Assembly (NCBI GenBank): GCA_030428695.1
Contig: JAUIEM010000027.1
Span: forward strand, 1-39,372
Origin: a bacterium
GTDB lineage: Bacteria > Planctomycetota > J058 > JAJDCP01
Direction: 5' to 3'
DNA: 39,372 nt
Part shown: in pieces, positions 25,809 through 34,700 of the stretch
How positions within the stretch are numbered: position 1 is the stretch's first letter
Layout: each line of letters starts with the position of its first letter
The notes under the pieces: model-generated
Told to the model about the DNA's origin: nothing
The model's database searches: none
Seen by the model: only the letters and a program-made list of their open reading frames with translations
Position numbers and translations under genes: made by a program

Positions 25809-26338
25809 AGCACGGCGGTCTGCAGCACGTACTTGGTGCCGCGCACGACCACCTTGTCCTCGTGGGGCCGGTCGTGCGGGTAGAGCAGCGCCGCGCCGGT
25901 CTCGGGCTTGACCGTCGCCTCGAGGAAGTTCGTCGCGCCGCCGTCGTAATCGTCGTTGAGGAACAGCCGCAGGGTCAGCCAGCTCTTCTCCCCACCTTCG
26001 CCCACGATCTGCGGGTCCTGGTGCCAGCCGCAGGCCTCGCCCTGGGCGAAGCGCAGGAAGGTGAAGCCGCCGTCGACGGTCACCGGGCGCAGGCCGCGGT
26101 ACTCCGGCGTCAGCTCCCACAGCTTCCTCCACAGGGTCATCGCCCAGCGCAGCTGGTTGCGGCGCAGCCAGCTGCAGCGACGCACGCCCGGGAAGCGCTT
26201 CGCGGAGGTGACGATGGTCGGCTCCGCCGGGGCGTAGCCCGCGCGCTCGCTGACCGCGATCAGCTTCGCGCACTTGTCCGGGGAGAGCACGCGGGAGACC
26301 GTGAACATCAGCTCGCCGATCGTGGTCTTCTCGCTCAT
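25760..26338 (-). CDS. Prolyl 4-hydroxylase-like 2-oxoglutarate/Fe(II) dioxygenase
   Basis: 192 aa from the ATG at 26338, which overlaps the upstream stop (ATGA). The double-stranded beta-helix residues are clear: FLRFAQGEACGWHQDPQ gives iron ligands His106 and Asp108, and RPHEDKVVVRGTKYVLQ gives the distal His159 and the 2-oxoglutarate lysine Lys169, with the ten-residue spacing of P4H-type enzymes. LRLFLNDDYDGGATNF is the conserved strand between them. These enzymes hydroxylate a proline or another aliphatic position using O2 and 2-oxoglutarate. The substrate is unknown; the family in bacteria also includes free amino acid hydroxylases. It is the third gene of a coupled minus-strand trio. 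Confidence 0.9.
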   Translation of the reverse strand: MSEKTTIGELMFTVSRVLSPDKCAKLIAVSERAGYAPAEPTIVTSAKRFPGVRRCSWLRRNQLRWAMTLWRKLWELTPEYRGLRPVTVDGGFTFLRFAQGEACGWHQDPQIVGEGGEKSWLTLRLFLNDDYDGGATNFLEATVKPETGAALLYPHDRPHEDKVVVRGTKYVLQTAVLYEDPAGTTDETLPVR

Positions 26339-27096
26339 CCCGTGCCTTCCCGCCCGCGCCCCGCTTTCGATGTACCATGTTCCTCCGCACATCGCGAAGC
26401 CGAGGAGAGACACCGCCGGGCGAGGGCGAGCACCTCCGCGGGGGCGTCCGCCAGCAGCCGGTGTCCGGCGGGAAGCTCGACGCACGCGTCGACCCGCGGA
26501 TCCTCCGCATAGAGCGCGCGGTACTTCGCGTCGCGCGCCCCGCAGGCCCAGGTCAGGCGCCCCTGCAGGCGCCGCCAGTCCAGCCGATGCCGGGTCGGCG
26601 AGCAGCGCTCGAGGGTGGCGGCGAGGCGGGCGCGGAAGCCGGCGTCGGCGACCTCCGACGGGAGGCTCCGCGGACGCGAGCCGGCGAACACCGGCAGGGC
26701 GTTCCAGGCCGGCAGCAGGCTCTCCCAGGGCTCGGAGCGGAAACGGGACGCCCAGCGCCGCTCCCAGGCGCGCCGCTCCGTCGCATCCTCCAGCCCCGGA
26801 TGGGCCGACAGCACCAGCCCCGCCGCCCAGGGGCTCGACGCCTCGGCGAGCGCGTGCAGCGCCAACCTCCCGCCGAGGGAGTAGCCGATCAGCAGCGTCG
26901 GCCGGCCGCGGGCGGCCGCCTCGGCGTTGAAGCGGGCACTCCAAGCGGCGAAGCCCTGGGCGGGGCAGAGCGCGTCGTCCGCGAACAGGTCGGGGGCGAA
27001 GAGGGCGCAGCCGTCTTCGGCGAGGCCGGCGGCGACGGCTCCGAAGTCGGCGGCCTCGCCGAGGAAGCCGTGGAGCAGCCCGACCAGGGGCACCAT
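26335..27096 (-). CDS. MenH-like alpha/beta hydrolase
   Basis: 253 aa. The fold markers are LLHGFLGEAADF (oxyanion strand), then LLIGYSLGGRLALHAL with nucleophile Ser73, ACGARDAKY with Asp189, and LPAGHRLL with His212, a complete triad. GYSLGGR plus the GxRDxKY region is the style of MenH (2-succinyl-6-hydroxy-2,4-cyclohexadiene-1-carboxylate synthase) of menaquinone synthesis. No other men gene is nearby, so a general esterase or C-C hydrolase remains possible. The ATG overlaps the preceding membrane-protein stop, and its own stop overlaps the dioxygenase ATG, so all three are made together. Confidence 0.82.
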   Translation of the reverse strand: MVPLVGLLHGFLGEAADFGAVAAGLAEDGCALFAPDLFADDALCPAQGFAAWSARFNAEAAARGRPTLLIGYSLGGRLALHALAEASSPWAAGLVLSAHPGLEDATERRAWERRWASRFRSEPWESLLPAWNALPVFAGSRPRSLPSEVADAGFRARLAATLERCSPTRHRLDWRRLQGRLTWACGARDAKYRALYAEDPRVDACVELPAGHRLLADAPAEVLALARRCLSSASRCAEEHGTSKAGRGREGTG

Positions 27097-27527
27097 CAGC
27101 CTTGCGCGGGCGAGTCGTCCGCGTCGTCCGCGGCTTCCTTCGCCTTCTTCCGGGCGAGCAGGTCGAGGGGCCAGCCGACGGCGAAGCCCGCGGCCATGTA
27201 GATGACCGCGACCAGCAGCGGGCGCACGCACAGGGCCCACCAGAAGCCGAAGGAGCGCTCGGTCTCGCCGGACAGCGCCCCGATCGCGGCGTCGAGCCAG
27301 TCGGCGACCGCCCCGAGGGTCTCGAACACGCTGCTGATCGGCGGGTTGAAGATCCAGCCGCCGAGCAGGGACAGGAGCGGCGCGAACAGGAACAGGAGCG
27401 CGAAGCGGCGGCTCCATTTCAGCGGCAGGCCGTGGACCTCCTTGGCCCAGCGCCGGGCCTTGAAGAAGAACCAGATGCCCGCGATCAGGAAGACCAGGTT
27501 GGCGAGCACGCGGAGCGCGAAGTCCAT
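27096..27527 (-). CDS. Small integral membrane protein
   Basis: 143 aa from MDFALRVLANL; an 18-codon upstream extension in frame has no support. There are three hydrophobic segments: ~6-20 (ANLVFLIAGIWFFF), ~36-57 (FALLFLFAPLLSLLGGWIF) and ~96-118 (LCVRPLLVAVIYMAAGFAVGW). A charged tail follows (ARKKAKEAADDADD). No family recognised. As first gene of the coupled trio, it may anchor or serve the hydrolase and dioxygenase, which is positional inference only. The divergent MscS gene begins 129 bases away. Confidence 0.7.
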   Translation of the reverse strand: MDFALRVLANLVFLIAGIWFFFKARRWAKEVHGLPLKWSRRFALLFLFAPLLSLLGGWIFNPPISSVFETLGAVADWLDAAIGALSGETERSFGFWWALCVRPLLVAVIYMAAGFAVGWPLDLLARKKAKEAADDADDSPAQG

Positions 27528-27655
27528 ACGGAAGCCCTCGGTCTGCGACAGCGCGCAGCCTACCAGGCCAGGGCGCGGCACGCAAAGCCCGGCGCTGGCC
27601 CGGCTCCGCGCGGGCGGCTATCCTGGATGCACCGCCCCGCCCCAAGGAGCCCACC

Positions 27656-29287
27656 ATGCGCGTCGCCGCCCTGTGTCTGTTGCTCGCCGCCCCCCTGCTC
27701 GCCCAGGACAGCCTCCGCGTGCCGACGCCGCTCTCCGACGACGGCGCGATGCTCGCGCTCGAGCAGTTGTTGCTCGAGCGTTCGGAGATCCGCGCCGACA
27801 TCGACACCCTGCGCGTGCAGCTCGAGACCGCCGCCCAGGACGCCCAGGCGGCCCTGACCGCCCAGCTGAGCACGCAGCTCGCGCGCCGCGATGAGGTCGG
27901 GCGCCAGATCGTGCTGCTCGCCAGCGGTCTAGACCCGAACACCCTCGAGACCGACGAGCTGCCGAGCCTGACCCTCGAGCAGGAGGCCAAGCGCCTGCTG
28001 TCGCCGCTGATCTCCGAGTTCAACGAGATGACGAAGCGCTCCCGGCAGATCAACGACCTGCGGCTGGAGATCGTGCGCCTCGAGGAGCTGATCACCCAGG
28101 TCGACCGGGCCCGCGACCGCACGACCCGCTTCCTCGGCAAGGCGAGCGACTCGGTGCTGGTCGCCGAGCTGCGGCGCGTGGACAAGGCCTGGAAGGACCA
28201 GCGCACGCGCCTCGGCAACAACCTCGCCGTCGTCAGCCACCAGCTCGAGGCCGAGCTCGAGCAGAAGAGCGACGTGCTGACCACCGCCCAGGACTCGATC
28301 AAGAACTTCGTGACCACCCGCGGCCTCAACCTCGCCCTGGCGCTCCTCGCCGCGCTGATCACCTTCGTCGCCCTGCGCCTGTTGTACCGCCTGGCGTCCG
28401 GCCTGCTCGGCCGGCTGACGCCCAAACGCCGCGCCCACTACGGGCGGCTGCTCAACGTGTCCTTCTACGTGCTGTCGAGCGTCAGCGGCTTCGCGGCCTT
28501 CATGATCGTGCTGTCGCTGCTCGGCGACTGGGTCCTGTTCAGCCTGTTCAGCATCGCCCTGATCGTGCTGTTGTGGACCGCCCAGCGCTGGTTGCCGCCG
28601 GCCTGGGAGCAGATCCGGCTGCTGCTCAACCTCGGCGCCGTGCGCGAGGGCGAGCGGCTGGTCTACGAGGGCGTGCCCTGGCGGGTCGAGACCCTCGGTC
28701 TCGCCGTCAAGCTCGAGAACCCCGCGTTCCCCGACTTCTCCCTGCGGCTGCCCCTGCGCGACATGATCGGCCGGGTGTCGCGGCGCTACAGCCCGGACGA
28801 GGCCTGGTTCCCGAGCCGGGTGGGGGACGATGTGATCCTCGCCGACGGTACCCTCGGCACGGTGCGCAGCCAGTCCCACGAGGCGGTGGTGCTCGAGGTC
28901 GGCACGAGCCGCAAGACCTACACGACCGGCGCCTACCTCGACCAGAGCCCGCTCAACCTCTCGACGGGCTTCCGGCTGCGCAGTATCTTCGGCATCGACT
29001 ACAAGCACCAGGCCGAGGCGACCGACGCGATCCCGCGCAAGCTGCAGGAGCTGGTCGAAGGCTCCCTGCGGGCCCAGCGCTACGGCGAGCACCTGCGCCG
29101 CGTCGAGGTCGACTTCTGCGAGGCGGCGGGCTCCTCGCTCAACCTCGAGCTCGAGGTGATCTTCGACGGCGCGGGCCAGCGCTTCCACAAGCAGGTCCAG
29201 GACGACCTGCAGCGCTTCGCCGTCGACGCGGCCAACCAGATGGGCTGGGAGATCCCCTTCCCGCAGCTGACGGTGCACAAGAGCTGA
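27656..29287 (+). CDS. MscS-type mechanosensitive channel protein
   Basis: 543 aa; ATG with AAGGAG 6 bases upstream. A signal peptide (1-17, ending LLAQ) is followed by a coiled-coil periplasmic region (~35-215). Membrane segments come next at about 223-248 and 270-315. The MscS-like soluble part shows VGDDVILADGTLGTVRSQSHEAVVLEVG (~392-420), then SPLNLSTGFRLRSIFGIDYKH, and the typical ending WEIPFPQLTVHKS. An earlier segment, REGERLVYEGVPWRVETLGLAVKLENP (~328-355), has the same GD-like/G-x-V beta pattern, so the beta domain appears doubled. The role is probably release of solutes under osmotic stress. The pore-lining TM3 lacks the regular Gly/Ala repeat of E. coli MscS, so it is a divergent member. 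Confidence 0.8.
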   Translation: MRVAALCLLLAAPLLAQDSLRVPTPLSDDGAMLALEQLLLERSEIRADIDTLRVQLETAAQDAQAALTAQLSTQLARRDEVGRQIVLLASGLDPNTLETDELPSLTLEQEAKRLLSPLISEFNEMTKRSRQINDLRLEIVRLEELITQVDRARDRTTRFLGKASDSVLVAELRRVDKAWKDQRTRLGNNLAVVSHQLEAELEQKSDVLTTAQDSIKNFVTTRGLNLALALLAALITFVALRLLYRLASGLLGRLTPKRRAHYGRLLNVSFYVLSSVSGFAAFMIVLSLLGDWVLFSLFSIALIVLLWTAQRWLPPAWEQIRLLLNLGAVREGERLVYEGVPWRVETLGLAVKLENPAFPDFSLRLPLRDMIGRVSRRYSPDEAWFPSRVGDDVILADGTLGTVRSQSHEAVVLEVGTSRKTYTTGAYLDQSPLNLSTGFRLRSIFGIDYKHQAEATDAIPRKLQELVEGSLRAQRYGEHLRRVEVDFCEAAGSSLNLELEVIFDGAGQRFHKQVQDDLQRFAVDAANQMGWEIPFPQLTVHKS

Positions 29288-29333
29288 ACCCCTGGGCCGC
29301 TCCGCGCGTCGCAGAAGGGCAGGAGGAAGCGGA

Positions 29334-31529
29334 ATGCGTGGGAAGCTGTGGATGCTGGTGCTGGTGGTCGGCTGCGTCTCGACCGACGATGGTCCGAACC
29401 CGCACACCAAGCGGGCGAACGACCTGCTCGCCGCCGGCGAGCTCGACGCGGCCGCCGAAGAGCTCGGCCTCGCCTTCGGGGACAAGCCCGACGACTACTG
29501 GATCGGCTCGAAGTACGCCGACACCCTGTACCGGCTGCAGCGAGTCAGCGAGGCGCGGGCGATCCTCGAACAGCTGGTGCTGGAGAACCCCGGCGTCGGG
29601 GCCCTGCAGTTCAGCCTCGCCAACCTCGAGCACAACGAGGGCAACCTCGAGCGCGCCGAGGAGCTGTTCCGGCGCTGCATCCGCCGCCTGCCGAACTACG
29701 TCGAAGCCTACGTCTACCTCGGGATCATCCTCCGCCAGGAGGGCCGCTTCACCGAGTCGATGCAGGTGCTCGCCAGCGCCCTCAGCCTCGAGGAGTCCAG
29801 CCTGCCGGTCAACTTCGAGCTCGCTCGCACCCTCGAGGCCGGCGGCGACTTCCGGGCGCGGGAGCAGTGGAACTTCTACGCCCAGCTCAACGTCAAGAAG
29901 GGCGGCCCCCAGGATGAGCTGGACATGGCCCGCAAGCGCCTGCGCGCCCTCGCCCTGACGGTGGAGCGGCCCGCCGCCCGCTACCTGCTCGCCGGCGTGC
30001 GGGACGTGCTGCGCGCGCCGGCGCTGCCCGACGCCGGCACCCTGCCCCCCGAGCACCTGGTCCCCAAGGGCCTGCTCGACTTCTTCGACAACCCGGTCTT
30101 CCTACGCCTGCACGCTCCGGGGATGGCCCCGCTGACGACCTCGGCGGCCGGCAACTCGCTGCTCGAGGCGAGCCTGCTCGCCGCCTACAAGCTGCGCGAG
30201 CACGAGCGCTTCAGCGGCTTCCGGCGGCGCCTGGAGATCGACGTCGAGCTCGTGGTGCACGCGGTGATGGGGAACCTCGACCTGCTCGACGCCCGGGTCG
30301 ACACCGCCGGCCGCATCACCAGCCGACCGGCCCTCGAGGGCGGCGATGGGCTGTTCCTGCACCGCGACGGCCAGCTGCTCGGCTGGTGGCTGCCCGGCGA
30401 CGAGCTGATGCGCGGGCCCGGCGACCTCGAAGGCAGGCTCGCCAGCCTCGGGGAAGAGATCGCCGGGGCGCCGAACTTCTGGCGCCGGCCGGGGGTCGAG
30501 CTGTTCCGCATCCGCACCGCGAGCTGGGTCGACGGCCCCGAAGCCGGCGACCTGGGCGAGCTCGAGCGCGGCCTGCCGCGGGTCTTCCCGCCGACCCTGC
30601 TCGAGCTCGAGGCGGCGGTGTCCCGGGCCGGGAAGTTCCTCGTCCGGCTGCAGAACCCGGCGGGACGGGTGCCGGCGGTGTACGAGCTCGGCGAGGACCG
30701 CATCCTGGTCGCCAAGGGCGCGCTGCTCGAGGAAACCGCCGCGCTGGTCGGGCTGATGGCGGCGGCCGAGACGGGCCCCGCGGACCTGTTCGGCGCCTCG
30801 GCCTTCCGCGGCCTCGAGGCGATCGCCGGGCAGGCCTTCGCGGTCGGGGACGCCCTGTGGATGCCCGCCGATCCGGAGGGCCAGGGCGCGGACGCCGCGG
30901 GCCTCGCCACCACCGCCCAGTTCGTGCTCGCCAGCCTGCGCGCCGGCTTCGCCTGTGACCCGCGGCTGGTCGCGGGCCTGCGCGCCCGGCTCCAGCTCGA
31001 CGGCAGCTTGCTGCTGCCGCCGCCGGGTGGCCTGCCGGACGACTTCGGCCTCGACGCCTGCGTGCGCCTGGCGCTGATGGAGCACGCCCTGCGGCTCGGC
31101 GACGCCGACCTGTTCTCGCAGGCCCTGCGCGGCTTCACGATCGACGAGGAGGCGCTCGGCTTCTGGGAGGTCGCCTGTCTCGAGTTCCTCGCGACCTCGG
31201 CCCCGGAGCCCGACAGCTTCCAGCAGCTGGCCGTCGAGCTCTACGGCGCGCTGCCGGAAGCCGAGACCCCCGCGGCCCAGGCGGTCGCCCTGATGCTGCT
31301 CAGCGCGACCGGCGCCGAGCGGTTGCTGTACCGCGAGGAGGCCGTCGCCCATGCCCGCGACCTGCTGCGCGTGGCGCTGACCATCGACGGCGCCTACTTC
31401 TGCCGCTCCCCCGGCCGCGCCGAAGGGGCGGTGCTCGCCTTCGACGACCCGCGCAGGAGCCGCGGCTGGCACAGCCTGGTCGCGATCACCGGCCTGCGAG
31501 CGGCGATCCGGACCCTGCGCGGAGCCTGA
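29334..31529 (+). CDS. TPR lipoprotein with C-terminal helical domain
   Basis: 731 aa; ATG with AGGAGG upstream. A short signal ends in VVGC, with Cys14 as the probable lipid anchor. Residues ~25-190 form about five TPR units (for example RANDLLAAGELDAAAEELGLAF and LEHNEGNLERAEELFRRCIRRLPNYVEAYVYLG), a protein-interaction solenoid. From ~260 to the end the pattern changes to long helices with conserved aromatic and Gly turns (AGRVPAVYEL, ALLEETAALVGLMAAAE, AAGLATTAQFVLASL, LDACVRLALMEHALRL). This resembles an alpha/alpha toroid of six-hairpin type, but no catalytic residues are evident and the match is only general. It sits 46 bases after the MscS gene and likely shares its promoter, suggesting a joint envelope role. 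Confidence 0.75.
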   Translation: MRGKLWMLVLVVGCVSTDDGPNPHTKRANDLLAAGELDAAAEELGLAFGDKPDDYWIGSKYADTLYRLQRVSEARAILEQLVLENPGVGALQFSLANLEHNEGNLERAEELFRRCIRRLPNYVEAYVYLGIILRQEGRFTESMQVLASALSLEESSLPVNFELARTLEAGGDFRAREQWNFYAQLNVKKGGPQDELDMARKRLRALALTVERPAARYLLAGVRDVLRAPALPDAGTLPPEHLVPKGLLDFFDNPVFLRLHAPGMAPLTTSAAGNSLLEASLLAAYKLREHERFSGFRRRLEIDVELVVHAVMGNLDLLDARVDTAGRITSRPALEGGDGLFLHRDGQLLGWWLPGDELMRGPGDLEGRLASLGEEIAGAPNFWRRPGVELFRIRTASWVDGPEAGDLGELERGLPRVFPPTLLELEAAVSRAGKFLVRLQNPAGRVPAVYELGEDRILVAKGALLEETAALVGLMAAAETGPADLFGASAFRGLEAIAGQAFAVGDALWMPADPEGQGADAAGLATTAQFVLASLRAGFACDPRLVAGLRARLQLDGSLLLPPPGGLPDDFGLDACVRLALMEHALRLGDADLFSQALRGFTIDEEALGFWEVACLEFLATSAPEPDSFQQLAVELYGALPEAETPAAQAVALMLLSATGAERLLYREEAVAHARDLLRVALTIDGAYFCRSPGRAEGAVLAFDDPRRSRGWHSLVAITGLRAAIRTLRGA

Positions 31530-31581
31530 GGCTAGTTACACTGCAGCCCGGCGCCGGCCTAGGACACATCGCATATCCCAA

Positions 31582-31635
31582 TGTAGGGGAGGGGTTTACC
31601 CCCTCCCGCGGGAGGGGGTAAACCCCTCCCCTACA
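31582..31635. repeat. Perfect 26-bp-arm palindrome of the dispersed ATGTAGGGG element
   Basis: Left arm 31582-31607 and right arm 31610-31635 are exact reverse complements with a 2-base GC spacer. Each arm is one unit of the element seen at 684-762. It lies between the stops of two convergent genes (31529 and 31739), where it could act as a transcription end in both directions, though no T-run follows. Confidence 0.9.
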
Positions 31636-31738
31636 AGCAACAACCGGCGAAGATCGACGCCACTCGATGCACCACCTCCAAGGTCGGCCCGTTGCAAAGG
31701 CTCTTACCGATCCGCCATACGACGCACACTGAGGGCGG

Positions 31739-34700
31739 CTACGGCCCCCGCAGCGGGACGAAGCGCCCGCGGCCGGCCCCGTCGGAGACCATGCGGTAGC
31801 CGAGCTCGTCGTACAGGGATGAGATGTCGGCCGGGGGCTCCTCGACGGGGTCGAAGACCTGCCAGCAGAACAGCGTCCCGTCGGCCCGCACGATCCACAC
31901 CCTCGCGCTGTCGGGGGCGTAGGCGACGGCGCGGGGCGTGGCGCTGGCGGAGGAAGCGACGGGCAGCGCCTCGCGCAGGTCGAGCACCGTCAGCGCGCGC
32001 CCGCTGCGCGTGTCCCACAGCGTCGCCCGGCCCGCCGCGTCGAGGCTGACGAAGCTGCGCCGGTCCGGCGCGAGCGCGAGGAGCTCGACCGCGAAGCCGC
32101 GGTTGCCGTAGCGGTGCAGGATCTCCCCGGTCGCGGCGCGCACGGAGGCGATCACGCCGCCGGCGGTGCCGATCAGCAGCCGCTCGCCGTCGAACACGAC
32201 GGCGGACGGCTTCAGCTCGCCGCTCCAGGGATCCCGGCTGCCGTCCTGCAGGTCGAGCAGCCACACGTTGCTGAAGCTGATCCCGAGCGCCCGCGCGCCG
32301 TCCGGATCGCTGCCGAGCACACCGACCGGGCCCCACGCCGTGTGCCGGGCGACGACCGCGCCGGTCCGTGGATCGAGCAGCTGCAGGTAGGGGCGCTCGG
32401 GCCGCACACGGGCGGTGTCCTCGACCACGGCGCGCCACCGCTCCCACGGGGTGCCGCGCAGCTCCCGGAAGGGGTGCATCCACACCAGGCCGTCGGCGCG
32501 CAGCAGCGGCTGGTCCCCCGCGCCCGGCCAGCAGACCGCGTGGACGCTGTCCGCGTCGAGGTCCCAGACGTGCAGGCTGCCGTTCCGGGCGATGCTGACG
32601 CCACGCCGCGCGTCGGCGGAGACGCCGGTCCCGACGACCTCCGCCCCGTGGTCGCCGAGCAGCGTCGGAGGCGACCCGTCCAGGCGGACCTCGAGCACCC
32701 GGCCGGCGTCGCCTCCGACGAGCAGGGCCCGCCCGTCCCGCGCGAACGCCGCCGACGCGACCTCGACCCCGAGGGGGACGCCGCGCACGGCGTGGCCGCC
32801 GCCGCTGTCGAGCTCGAACAGGCGGATGAGGCCGGACCTGCAGCCGACCGCGACCCGGCTCCCATCGGCGGAGAGCGCGACGCAGCGCGGATCCATCCCC
32901 GTCAGCGCGAGCTCGTGGCGGTCGCGGTCGCCGTCGGCCGAGATCCGCACGAGCTCCTCGCGGGAGGCGGCGATCAGGCTCCTTCCGAAGGACAGCAGCC
33001 GCGGCGAGGTGGGACCCTCGTAGCGCGCCCACAGCGTGCGCTCGACCAGGTCGTAGAGCACGATCTCGCCGTCCCCGAAGGCGACCGCAAGGCCGGTCCC
33101 GAAGTCGTCGAAGGCGACGCGCCAGGCGCAGCGGCCGAGGTCGAGCCGCCACAGCTCGCTGCCGGTCGCGCTGTCCCACAGGCGCAGGGTCGCATCGGTC
33201 GCGACGCTGACGAGGCGGCCCTCATCCGGGCTGAGCTGCAGGTCGAGGATCTCCCCCGTGTGGCCCTCGCAGGTCGCGACGGTGCTGCCGGCGGTATCCC
33301 AGATGCGGATCGTCGCGCTCGAGCGGCTCGCCGCCACCCGCATTCCCCCGGCGCCGAAGCTCGTGCCCCAGGCGGCGGGGAGCGGCTCCTCGGCAGCCTG
33401 CCCGGTCGGGGTGACGCGCTCGGTGAAGCTGCGCGGGAGGCGCTGGAGCTCCGCCCCGTCGGAGAGCGCGACCAGACGCGGCTTGCCGAAGAGGCCGCCC
33501 TCGTCGACGAAGAGCCGCAGCCCGTCTGGCGCGATCTCGATGCGACGGGCCTCGCGCGGGAGCAGGAGAGAGCGCAGCTCGCGTCCCTCGGCGACGGACC
33601 AGAGGCGGATGCTCTTGTCGCGGCCGCTGCTGACCAGGGTCTTCCCGTCGGACGCGAAGGCGAGGTCGAGGACGGCGCCCTCGTGCCCCTCACAGAGCCG
33701 GTCCGCGACGTGCAGCCGCGCCCGCACGTGGCGCAACAGGGCCCAGACAGGCTCGCTCGCCCCGCCATCATCCAGCCCCGGCGGCGATGGGCCGGGCGGG
33801 ACGAGCTCGAGGGCGCGCACCAGACAGGCTCCCGCGTGGCGCAGCCGCCCGTGGCGCAGCTGATCGAGCGCGCGGTCGTACAGCCCCCCCGCGGTCGCGA
33901 GGCGCACCTGCCAGGCCGCGCGCTCGCTCGCGCGTCGGCGCTCGGCCTCGAGGTCGCGCGCGCGCCCCGTCAGGAAGGCGTAGACCGCGACGGCCAGGAC
34001 CAGCAGCAGCAGCGCCCCCGCGCCGAGCTTGAGCCGCGTCCGCTGCCTGTGCTCGCGGCTCGCCTGGCGCCGCGCCCGATCGATCGCGGCGCGCAGCCCG
34101 CCGTCGTCGAGCGCGTCGGCCTGCGCGGCGGCGAGCGCGATATCGCCCGAGGCGAGCGCTGCCCGCGCCCAGGTCCGGCGCGCGTCCTCCTCGCCGGCCC
34201 GCGCCGCGGCGTGCTCCCAGAGCCGGCGGGCCTGGCGGAAGCCGTTGACCGCCTCGGAGAAGTCCTCGTAGTCCCGCGGCCCCGTGCCCGGGGAGGCCGT
34301 GGCGCGGGCCAGGCTGGCGGCGGCCTCGTCGACGAGCTCGCGGGCGCGCGTCCGGGTCTCGCGCTGGGCGAGGAAGGTGCGCAGCGCCTGCTGGAACTCC
34401 TCGACCGAGGCGAGGCGGCAGCGGCGGTCGGGCTCGAGCGTCTGGACGACCAGCGCGCGCAGGGCCTCCGGGCAGTCTTCCGGCAGCGACTCGGCGCGCC
34501 CGCCCGCCGCTCCGAAGACGCAGGCGAAGAAGGAGCCCCGCGCGTGGGGTGCGTGACCGGTCAGCAGCCGGTACAGGATCCCCCCGAGCAGGTAGATGTC
34601 GGTCCACGGCCCGAGCACGTCCCCGTCTCCGCAGGCGAGCTCGGGGGGCATGTAGTGGGGCGTCCCGCAGGGCTCGCGGACGGCGCTCTTGTGACGCAGC

